Source: an uncultured Lachnospiraceae bacterium
GTDB taxonomy: Bacteria; Bacillota; Clostridia; Lachnospirales; Lachnospiraceae
Direction of reading: 5' to 3'
Assembly (NCBI GenBank): GCA_910585635.1
Contig: CAJUFE010000072.1
Span: forward strand, 1-23,244
DNA: 23,244 nt
The position numbers and the translations under genes were made by a program. The stretch's first letter is position 1. Each line of letters opens with the position of its first letter. This document shows, in pieces, positions 7,421-14,118 of this stretch. The notes beneath the pieces are model-generated. The model ran no database searches. It was not told the DNA's origin and saw only the letters and a program-made list of their open reading frames with translations.

Positions 7421-9415
7421 CTATCGATATGCCTCGATCAGCGGGACCCTCGCCTGGCTCTTTACATCCAGCAGGCCATAGTCCGTCAGCTTTAACGCCG
7501 GGGAGACGGGGAGGGCCAGGGTCCCCATGGACATGATCTCATTATTGTTCACATAGCCCAGCTCTCTTAAGGCTTTCCGCACCTGCCCTAAGTCATGGGC
7601 CAGCTCTTCTAAGGGGGCATCGCTGATGATCCCGCCTACCGCCAGCCGGGCTTCTGCAAGGATCCTTCCATCCCTTGCGGCCACAAACCCGCCCTCCAGC
7701 TTGAGCACCCGATGCTGGGCGGCTATCATGTCCTGGATGGAACTGCCCAGCACCAGCAGGTTATGGCTGTCATGGCTCCAGGTGGTGGCGGCGGCTCCCT
7801 TCTCCTGAAAAGCGCCCTCCACCAGCCCATAGGCGATGTTGCCGTTCTTCCCATGGCGTTCAAAGAGGACGGCCAGGCAGAGCCCGGCCTCCTGCCAGCA
7901 GACCTGCCCATCCCGCACGGCAAGCTCTCTTTGCACCTGTTCCGTCACGGTCCCAAAGGTACTGATCTTCATCACATTCGCCAGGACCTTGGCGCAGGGC
8001 TTTTCGACTTTTAAGATGAAGTCAGATGGCTCTGCCTTTTTGCAGTGTACGGAGTGATAGAAGTGGGGCGGGAACGCTTGCTGCTCCGAATCAACTGTCC
8101 CTTCTCTACGGAGACCGGGACTGACAGCCGCACTTTCTTCCCGACCCTGACGATCTTGCACATCTACTGGGCCATCAGGCTCCTCCGCTCTACTGCCCGG
8201 TCCCTCCGGATCTCGCAGGCCGCTCAAAACACCCGATCCTTCCAGATCTCGCAGACCGCCCGAGATATCAAGGCCGTCCGCCTCATACACCAGCCGTCCG
8301 TCCTTGAAGACCGCCGCCGCTTTCAAGCCCTCCAGATCCTCAAGCAGCACAAAGTCCGCCTTTTTCCCCGGCCCGATCAGCCCCCGGTCGTCTAAGTGCA
8401 TCCGCCTGGCCGGTGTGTAGGTAGCACAGTACACCGCCTTCTCCAGCGGCATCCCGGCTGCCACCGCAGTTCGGACGATCCGGTCCAGCTGGCCCTCCAG
8501 CAGATGATCCGGCATGGTATCATCGGTGACCAGGGCCACATTTTCGTATAGCCCGCGGCTGCACACCACCTCCACCACCTCTTTGGTCAGGGACTTGGCC
8601 TGCAGCTCCAAGAACATCCCCAGGTCCGACTTTTCCAGCACCGAATCCGCCGTCTGCTGGGTGTGGTCGGCATCGATCCCGGCGAAGATGAACCGGTCCA
8701 GATCCTCCCCCGTGATCTTCGGGCAATGTCCTTCGATCCGCACATCCCGTCCCCGCAGCTCCCTGCATATGCGGATGAGCTGCTGGATCTGCGTCTCCTC
8801 TCCTTCCAGCCCTTTGCCCTGCTCCCTTTCCCGGACCACCTCTTTAAAGTTCATCACCTCGCCGAGGCACAGGATGCGCTCATCCGCAAGCAGCGCCCTG
8901 ACCTCGTCGGGGCCGATGGAAGCCCCCGCCGTCTCCAGCTCCATGCTGGTCGCCGGGACGCTGGAGGGGATCGCGTAGAAGATATCCAGCGGCGTTTCCT
9001 GATCCATAAAGGCCCGGATGCCCTCCATCCCGAACACATTGGCGATCTCATGGGAATCCGCCACCACGGTGGTGGTCCCCGCCTTTAAGGCAAAATAGGA
9101 GAACTCCTTCGGGTAGGTCATCGAGCTCTCGATATGCATATGGATATCCACCAGCCCCGGGATCAGGTACATGCCGCTCCCGTCGATGACCGCGCCTGCA
9201 TTGCCAGACCCTGTCCTGCAGCTCTCCGCACGCTCCCCTGCCTGTCCCTCATCACAGACAGCTCTGCCCTCTGCTCTGCATCCTCCCTCTGCTAAAAAGA
9301 TCTTGGGGGAGACCTCCAAGATCTTATCGCCCAGGACCGCCACATCCCGCCTTTCAAAGCATTGGCGGAATGTCATGTAGACCTGTGCATTTTTTATGAT
9401 ATAGTCTGCTCTCAT
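7421..9415 (-). CDS. ade: adenine deaminase with two low-complexity insertions
   Basis: The enzyme converts adenine to hypoxanthine and ammonia in purine salvage. The 664-residue reading starts at the ATG at 9415, which has AAAGGAG six bases upstream; an upstream in-frame GTG at 9439 lacks one. Motifs include GLVDIHMHIESSMTYP (metal-binding HxH), ADSHEIANVFG, IEGHCPKITGEDLDRF, DADHTQ and LVTDDTMPDHLLEG. The C-terminal domain has TWSHDSHNLLVLG and NNNEIMSMGTLALPVSPALKL. The family is usually 570-600 residues. The excess comes from a Gly/Glu/Arg insert at about residues 42-75 and a repeat-bearing insert at about 385-445, both outside these conserved blocks. It is followed by a purine-type deaminase and preceded by a polyamine-type importer. 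Confidence 0.93.
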   Translation of the reverse strand: MRADYIIKNAQVYMTFRQCFERRDVAVLGDKILEVSPKIFLAEGGCRAEGRAVCDEGQAGERAESCRTGSGNAGAVIDGSGMYLIPGLVDIHMHIESSMTYPKEFSYFALKAGTTTVVADSHEIANVFGMEGIRAFMDQETPLDIFYAIPSSVPATSMELETAGASIGPDEVRALLADERILCLGEVMNFKEVVREREQGKGLEGEETQIQQLIRICRELRGRDVRIEGHCPKITGEDLDRFIFAGIDADHTQQTADSVLEKSDLGMFLELQAKSLTKEVVEVVCSRGLYENVALVTDDTMPDHLLEGQLDRIVRTAVAAGMPLEKAVYCATYTPARRMHLDDRGLIGPGKKADFVLLEDLEGLKAAAVFKDGRLVYEADGLDISGGLRDLEGSGVLSGLRDPEGPGSRAEEPDGPVDVQDRQGREESAAVSPGLRREGTVDSEQQAFPPHFYHSVHCKKAEPSDFILKVEKPCAKVLANVMKISTFGTVTEQVQRELAVRDGQVCWQEAGLCLAVLFERHGKNGNIAYGLVEGAFQEKGAAATTWSHDSHNLLVLGSSIQDMIAAQHRVLKLEGGFVAARDGRILAEARLAVGGIISDAPLEELAHDLGQVRKALRELGYVNNNEIMSMGTLALPVSPALKLTDYGLLDVKSQARVPLIEAYR
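8081..8263 (-). repeat. ade: repeat-bearing in-frame insertion in adenine deaminase
   Basis: This segment codes for about 60 Gly/Glu/Arg/Asp-rich residues with near-repeats GLRDLEGSGVLS and GLRDPEGPGSRA. At the DNA level ATCTCGCAG followed by RCCGCYC recurs around 8205-8270. It falls between the barrel domain and the C-terminal domain, a position where a loop could tolerate extra length. Confidence 0.7.
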
Positions 9416-9455
9416 CGCGGCTCCTTTATCCCTGCTCACAGTACATTTTTTCTAG

Positions 9456-9515
9456 TAAACCTCCATGCGCCCGGCAGCGGACGCGCCACTGTCCATAAAA
9501 GTCTGGCGGGCGCAC
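9456..9515 (+). repeat. dispersed two-hairpin repeat, copy 1
   Basis: It matches 16658-16717 at 44 of 60 positions without gaps (counted by eye). Shared blocks are TAAACCT, CGCCC, AGCGG, CATAAA and TCTGG-GGGCGC. A CGCCA/TGGCG stem here corresponds to CACCA/TGGTG in the other copy, a compensatory pair change. It lies just upstream of adenine deaminase, in antisense orientation to that gene. Confidence 0.65.
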
Positions 9516-9623
9516 TTGGCATACCTGGATGCATGCCGTCTATCCGGCGGACTTTCTATAGTAAAAAGCCGCCACAGCGCAGGTCAACGCCTTCGGCTTG
9601 GCAGCTTTTCTATCCATATTGGT

Positions 9624-9656
9624 CGTAACCGTTCAGACATTGCCTGAGCGGTTACG
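9624..9656. repeat. 13-bp-stem hairpin 3' of the binding-protein gene
   Basis: CGTAACCGTTCAG pairs with CTGAGCGGTTACG across a 7-base loop, with one T-G wobble. No T-run follows on either strand. The same arm motif AACCGTTCAG recurs in the leader of the binding-protein gene at 10925-10949, so the gene is bracketed by related hairpins. Confidence 0.65.
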
Positions 9657-9680
9657 CACGTTCTGCTATATCCCCTGGAT

Positions 9681-9718
9681 CACGATCAAACACAACAGTG
9701 TACTAGTTGTTGATCGTG
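9681..9718 (-). terminator. hairpin overlapping the binding-protein stop codon
   Basis: CACGATCAA at 9681-9689 pairs with TTGATCGTG at 9710-9718, and the stop codon lies in the structure. There is no downstream T-run, so it may be a 3'-end stabilising structure instead of a terminator. Confidence 0.4.
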
Positions 9719-10851
9719 CGGTTCCACTGGTCGATCCAGTTATCCAAAACTCCATTGACAAAGCCATAATCTAAGGACTTCGCCTTGGCCGCCACATCCC
9801 CGTAGGTCATGCTGGAGGCCTCTTCCTCCGTGAAGACCACCTTGCTGTTGGTGGGGCCTTCATTTAATGCCTTACCGGTCTTGGTCTGGAGCTCTGCGCT
9901 GATCCGATAATCCAGATAAGCATAGGCCAGATCTAAGTCCTGGCAATTCTTGGTGATGCTGATCAGGTTAAAGTTGGCATAAGCGCCCTCGGGGCTTAAG
10001 TAGACCAGATCCGGGTTCGCCGCCAGGATCGTGGGAACGCCGAAATCGCCCACCAGCGCCACAGACACCTCACCGGAGGTGAACATATTGATCAGATCCG
10101 CAGACTTGGCATAGGATTTTACCAGGTTGGGCTTTAACTCGGCCAGCGCCTTGAACGCAGCCTCGCCCTGGTCGCTCTCCACATCTACCCCTGCATGGTC
10201 GCTGGCCATATAGACCATAGCCGGGCCAAAGGTGGTGGTGATATCCGGGATCGCTACCATGCCTTCCAGAGAAGGATCCCACAGATCGTCATAGCTCTTG
10301 ATCTCGATGTCCACTGCAGCCGGGTTATAGATGATGCCGATGCTGTTGATCGTATAGGCCACGCCCTGGCCGTCCTCTGCCATGGCCTTCGCCACATCGA
10401 TCAGGTCCGCCGCATTTTCCAGCTTGCTCACATCGATATCCGTGAACAGACCTTCCGCAAAGCCCTTGGCTGTCATCGCCTGGGAAAGCTCGATCACGTC
10501 GATCGTCGACTGGCTGTCTGCCGCCAGCTTCGTATAACGGTCATTGGTACCGCCCACATCGGTCACGATCTCGCAGTTATATTTCTCCTCAAAAGGCGTA
10601 TAGACCTCTTCCTCCGAGATATCCGCGCTCAGCCCATAGGTCGATAACACCAGGGTCTTCTTCTCGCCCGCATCGGCCCCGGCCTCAGCCTTCGTCTCCT
10701 CCGCCGCGCCGCCTGCGCCCTGCTCCGCAGCCGCTGTCGTAGCCGCGCCTGCATCCTGGCCGCCCGCACCGTTACCTGCATCCTTCGCTCCGCCGCAGGC
10801 CGTCATCACCATGGCCGCGCAGAGCACACTTACCCATACTTTTTTTCTCAT
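9703..10851 (-). CDS. polyamine-type ABC transporter substrate-binding lipoprotein
   Basis: This is a PotD/PotF-type extracellular solute-binding protein, 382 residues from the ATG at 10851, which has AAGGAG six bases upstream. Longer in-frame starts upstream lack both a ribosome site and a signal. The N-terminus MRKKVWVSVLCAAMVMTAC is a lipoprotein signal with Cys19 as the likely lipidation site, followed by an Ala/Gly/Glu-rich linker to about residue 65. The mature part has SYDDLWDPSLEGMVAIPD, typical of the spermidine/putrescine and iron binding families. It is separated from the ATPase gene of the importer by about 500 bp containing hairpin D. By position it should supply the substrate to the PotABC-like complex. 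Substrate could be polyamines or another small cation. Confidence 0.88.
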   Translation of the reverse strand: MRKKVWVSVLCAAMVMTACGGAKDAGNGAGGQDAGAATTAAAEQGAGGAAEETKAEAGADAGEKKTLVLSTYGLSADISEEEVYTPFEEKYNCEIVTDVGGTNDRYTKLAADSQSTIDVIELSQAMTAKGFAEGLFTDIDVSKLENAADLIDVAKAMAEDGQGVAYTINSIGIIYNPAAVDIEIKSYDDLWDPSLEGMVAIPDITTTFGPAMVYMASDHAGVDVESDQGEAAFKALAELKPNLVKSYAKSADLINMFTSGEVSVALVGDFGVPTILAANPDLVYLSPEGAYANFNLISITKNCQDLDLAYAYLDYRISAELQTKTGKALNEGPTNSKVVFTEEEASSMTYGDVAAKAKSLDYGFVNGVLDNWIDQWNRTINN

Positions 10852-10902
10852 GCTCGTCTCCTTCTCCTCCCGATCCTCATGGGAGTCCATCTTCTTTGTC
10901 CC

Positions 10903-10972
10903 GCCGCTATCTATAGCCTTGCACAACCGTTCAGATACCCTGGACGGTTACAGTCTTACCATCCATAGCGGC
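10903..10972 (-). promoter_or_regulatory. structured leader upstream of the binding-protein gene
   Basis: GCCGCTAT 10903-10910 pairs perfectly with ATAGCGGC 10965-10972. Nested inside, AACCGTTCAG 10925-10934 pairs with CTGGACGGTT 10940-10949. The structure ends about 50 bases before the start codon. It matches no riboswitch I know. No convincing promoter was found nearby. Confidence 0.5.
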
Positions 10973-11197
10973 TCTATACACACAAGATGCGTCATTTTGC
11001 ACCCTGGCGCTGCAACCTGCGATCATCTCCCCACCGCCACCTATCCATCTCCAAACCATGTCAAGATCAAGATAGCAAGCACAAGGATATCCCACAGGAT
11101 ACAACCATTGTTACTTTTCACGCCCACACCAGTTGTTGGACAGATACAGGCGTACCGTCGGCCACCCGTCCGCATCCAAAAGCTCAGCCACTAAGTA
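10973..11197. other. intergenic stretch before hairpin D
   Basis: No gene. A TTGACA on the minus strand near 11060 has no fitting -10 box, so I do not call a promoter. The binding-protein gene may have its own promoter in this interval or depend on read-through from the upstream importer genes. Confidence 0.4.
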
Positions 11198-11332
11198 GCG
11201 GTGTGAGGGGGATAGCATGTAACGGGACCCTAGAGGACGCCGGTCCTTGGCGAGGTCCCTCACAAGCCTAGTACCGCTGCGTCCGAACGGAGCGAGAGCG
11301 CGTCCCGTTACATGCTATCCCCCTCGCGCCGC
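11198..11332 (+). repeat. long hairpin element D (dispersed structured family)
   Basis: The outer stem pairs 11198-11228 with 11302-11332 over 31 bp, with two G-T wobbles. The inner stem pairs GGACGC 11235-11240 with GCGTCC 11279-11284, followed by CGG/CCG. The unpaired core GGAGCGAGAGCGC is at 11289-11301. The outer stem resembles that of B (GATAGCATGTAACGGGAC against GATAGCGTGTAACGGGAC), whereas the inner stem is closer to C. It ends 24 bp past the stop of the minus-strand ATPase gene, inside the importer gene cluster. Confidence 0.9.
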
Positions 11333-11355
11333 GGCCCCTTCTATAACACACGCCC

Positions 11356-12411
11356 CTACTCGCTCTGCTTTCGCACCAGCACCAGCTTGTCCTCCGGCAG
11401 ATACAGCCGGACCCCGTCGCCTTCGTTGAACACTTTCTCCGCGGCCATGTTCACCTTCAGCACACCCGCAGCCGTCTCCACCTCATACTGGTAGCTCTTT
11501 CCCAGGAAGGTCCGCACGCCCACCACACCGGGCAGCACATTATCCTTCTGGCCTCTCTCCGCCAGACGGATATCATCCGGGCGGATGGTCCCCACAAATG
11601 GCTCCCCGCCCCAATCCATATCCACGCAAAAGCTGCTGCCATCCGGGGCCTTAAAGATATGCTCCGCCCCCCGGCTGGGGCGCAGATCCAGGAAATTCTC
11701 AAATCCGATGAACCGGGCCACGAACTCAGTGGCCGGACGCTTGTAGATATTTTCCGGGCTGTCGTACTGCTCGATCACACCCTGATCCATGATCGCCACC
11801 TTGTCGGAGATCGAAAAGCACTCCTCCTGATCGTGGGTGACGAACAAGGTGGTGATCCCCAGCTTCTTCTGGAGCCGCTTGATCTCCACCCGCATGCTGA
11901 TGCGCAGCTTCGCGTCCAGGTTGCTCAGCGGCTCGTCTAAGAGCAGCAGCTTCGGCTCGATCACCAAAGCTCTGGCCAGAGCCACACGCTGCCGCTGGCC
12001 GCCGGACATCTCCTTGGGGAACCGCTCCGCCAGCTCGCTAAGGCCGCACACCTCCAGGATGCTCTTCACCTTCTGGTCGATCGTCTCCTTCGCCATCTTC
12101 CTGGTCCGAAGGCCGAAGGCCACATTATCATATACGCTCAGATGGGGGAACAGGGCATAGCTCTGGAACACGATGCCGAAATTCCGCTTGTGGACCGGCA
12201 CCTTGGTCAGATCCTCCCCGTCCAGGGTGAAGGTCCCATTCTGAGGCTCGATAAAGCCGGCCACCACCCTAAGGGTCGTGGTCTTCCCGCAGCCGCTAGG
12301 TCCTAAGAGTGAGACCAGCTCGCCCTTCTCCACCGAGAGGTCCAATCCCTTTAAGATCTGCTTTTTCTTATCATAGCTCACATCGATCTGCTCTAATGTC
12401 ATGAACGCCAT
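11356..12411 (-). CDS. polyamine-type ABC importer ATPase
   Basis: This 351-residue protein powers a PotABCD-like importer. It has Walker A GPSGCGKT (37-44), a Q-loop in FQSYALFPHLS, the signature MSGGQRQR, Walker B LLLLDEPLSNLD, the switch VTHDQEE, and a C-terminal TOBE-type domain (IRPDDIRLAE). The ATG follows AGGAGG by about eight bases. It lies 11 bp after the second permease gene and so belongs to the same operon. Potassium- or iron-type importers share this ATPase class, but the two downstream-facing permeases and the binding protein favour the polyamine/opine group. Confidence 0.92.
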   Translation of the reverse strand: MAFMTLEQIDVSYDKKKQILKGLDLSVEKGELVSLLGPSGCGKTTTLRVVAGFIEPQNGTFTLDGEDLTKVPVHKRNFGIVFQSYALFPHLSVYDNVAFGLRTRKMAKETIDQKVKSILEVCGLSELAERFPKEMSGGQRQRVALARALVIEPKLLLLDEPLSNLDAKLRISMRVEIKRLQKKLGITTLFVTHDQEECFSISDKVAIMDQGVIEQYDSPENIYKRPATEFVARFIGFENFLDLRPSRGAEHIFKAPDGSSFCVDMDWGGEPFVGTIRPDDIRLAERGQKDNVLPGVVGVRTFLGKSYQYEVETAAGVLKVNMAAEKVFNEGDGVRLYLPEDKLVLVRKQSE

Positions 12412-12422
12412 GCTATCTCCTC

Positions 12423-13205
12423 CTATCCTGCTAAGGAAGCGACCCCCAGGGTCTTATCCACGATCACCATGATCACCACGGTCGCTGCCATCAGCAGCAC
12501 AGAGACCGCCGAGACCGTGGGATCGTAACTGTATTCGATATAATTCATCAGCGTCGCCGGGAAGGTGCTGACCCCCGGACCTGTTAGGAACATGGACACC
12601 GGGATATTGTTAAAGGAATTGATAAAGGCCAGCATGAACGCCGAGGAGATACCGGAGGTCACATTGGGGAGGACCACCTTGAAAAAGGCCTTGCCCCTGG
12701 GACAGCCCAAGCTCCAGGCCGCCTCCTCCACCGACACGTCGAACTGCTCCATAGCCGAACCCACCACCCGGATCACGTAGGGCAGGGTCACCATGAAATG
12801 CCCGGCCAGGAGGCTCACAAATACCGGGATCCGAAAAGTCAGGATCAAAAACTGGTACAGGATGAAGCCCACCACGATGCCCGGCACGATGGTGGGGGAC
12901 AGGAACACAGACCGCAAGAGCTGTTTCCCCTTCATCCCGGAACGGGCCAGGGCATAGGCCGCCGGGATCCCCACCAGCAGCGCGATCAGCGTAGCTAAGA
13001 GCGCGACCTCCAAGCTGGTCAGGAAGGAGCTCCGAAAGGACTTGGTGGTAAATACATTCGCGAACCAGCGCAGGGAGACCGAATCGATCGGGAAGGTGAT
13101 CGCGGTCCCTCCTCCGAAAGCCGTCACCGTGATGATCAGCAAGGGGATCATCAAAAATGCAAACACGATCACCGCATAAGCGGTCAGCCATCTATTCTTC
13201 TTCAT
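12423..13205 (-). CDS. polyamine-type ABC importer permease (PotC-like)
   Basis: A 260-residue inner-membrane permease with about six hydrophobic segments. The EAA loop that contacts the ATPase is VEEAAWSLGCPRGKAFFKVV. It starts with ATG overlapping the stop of the preceding permease by four bases (ATGA), which points to coupled translation. The PotC assignment rests on position, length and the FAFLMIPLLIITVTAF start. Confidence 0.9.
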   Translation of the reverse strand: MKKNRWLTAYAVIVFAFLMIPLLIITVTAFGGGTAITFPIDSVSLRWFANVFTTKSFRSSFLTSLEVALLATLIALLVGIPAAYALARSGMKGKQLLRSVFLSPTIVPGIVVGFILYQFLILTFRIPVFVSLLAGHFMVTLPYVIRVVGSAMEQFDVSVEEAAWSLGCPRGKAFFKVVLPNVTSGISSAFMLAFINSFNNIPVSMFLTGPGVSTFPATLMNYIEYSYDPTVSAVSVLLMAATVVIMVIVDKTLGVASLAG

Positions 13206-14032
13206 CGAGCGTCACCCCTCCTATCCAGCCTCGCCGCCAGCGCGTTGAAGCCCTTGATCACGGTCAAGGTCACCAAGATCATGATCAGCGCCACCACCGA
13301 AGCGCCGCTCCAGTCACCCATGGACATCGCCCGCTGGTAGATCAGGGTGGCCAGGACCATGTTGCTGTTCCCGCCAAGGAGCTGAGGCGTGGTGTAGGCG
13401 GTCAGCGTCCCGGTGAACACCAAGATCCCGCCCACGATGATCCCTGGCAGGCTCATGGGGAAGATGACCTTCATAAATGCCGAAAAGCGGCTGGCCCCCA
13501 GACTCTGGGCAGCTTCCATCATATCATCGTCGATGTTCTCCATCACTCCGGTCACCGTGACGATCATCAGGGGGAGGAATAAATAGACTGAGCCGATGAT
13601 GATCGCAAGATCCGTGTAGAGGAGCTTTTTGGGCTTGCTCACCAGACCGATGGCCAAAAGGAGCTTGTTGATGATGCCATTGCTCCCTAAGATATTGATC
13701 CAGGCAAAGCTGCGGATAACGGAATTGGTCATCATGGGGAAGATCGAAGCGGCCAAGAGGAGGCCCCGGAACCGTTTGTCGCACCGGCTGATAAAATATG
13801 CCGTAGGGATCCCCCCCAGCATACAGACAGCCGTGGTGATGACCGCGATCTTGACCGTCCGCAGGAAGATCTTCAGATAGTACTCATCCTGAAAGAACTG
13901 GATGTACGCACTGAACGGATAGTCGCCGGTCACAAAGGTAGGGATGAGCACCCTTAAGAGGGGCAGCGCCAGACAGATCAAAAGGATGAGCAGGCCGGGA
14001 GCCAGCATCATCCAGGTAACGCCCTTTTTCAT
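13202..14032 (-). CDS. polyamine-type ABC importer permease (PotB-like)
   Basis: A 276-residue inner-membrane permease and the first gene of the importer operon. It has a hydrophobic first helix (LAPGLLILLICLALPLLRVL) and the EAA loop MEAAQSLGASRFSAFMKVIF. AAGGAGG lies five bases before the ATG. Order in transcription is PotB-like, PotC-like, ATPase, then hairpin D and the binding protein. In many polyamine operons the ATPase comes first, so this order differs from the enteric one. Confidence 0.9.
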   Translation of the reverse strand: MKKGVTWMMLAPGLLILLICLALPLLRVLIPTFVTGDYPFSAYIQFFQDEYYLKIFLRTVKIAVITTAVCMLGGIPTAYFISRCDKRFRGLLLAASIFPMMTNSVIRSFAWINILGSNGIINKLLLAIGLVSKPKKLLYTDLAIIIGSVYLFLPLMIVTVTGVMENIDDDMMEAAQSLGASRFSAFMKVIFPMSLPGIIVGGILVFTGTLTAYTTPQLLGGNSNMVLATLIYQRAMSMGDWSGASVVALIMILVTLTVIKGFNALAARLDRRGDAR

Positions 14033-14089
14033 AGGTTCCTCCTTGTCGCAGTTTTATCGCCTATCACAGCTTTTTACACATCGGTTTAT

Positions 14090-14118
14090 ATTATAAGAGG
14101 AGTCCGGGGATTTTGCAA
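14090..14118 (-). promoter_or_regulatory. promoter of the importer operon, overlapping the Sfp stop codon
   Basis: On the minus strand TTGCAA (14118-14113), a 17-bp spacer and a perfect TATAAT (14095-14090). The TAA stop of the Sfp-type gene (14093-14091) lies inside the -10 box. The leader is about 50 bases. The -35 and spacer are inside the end of the upstream gene. Confidence 0.8.

Noticed and set aside
9456..9515. Purine riboswitch before adenine deaminase
   Set aside because: On the coding strand the conserved purine-riboswitch loops and junction are absent, and the sequence is shared with an ECF gene in the opposite orientation.
10852..10926. Longer N-terminus for the binding protein
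   Set aside because: The extension would bury the lipoprotein signal, and only the ATG at 10851 has a ribosome site.
749..11332. Hairpin elements as integron attC sites
   Set aside because: They divide gene blocks and are palindromic, but lack recognisable RYYYAAC/GTTRRRY ends, no integrase is present, and the gene blocks are operons with their own promoters.
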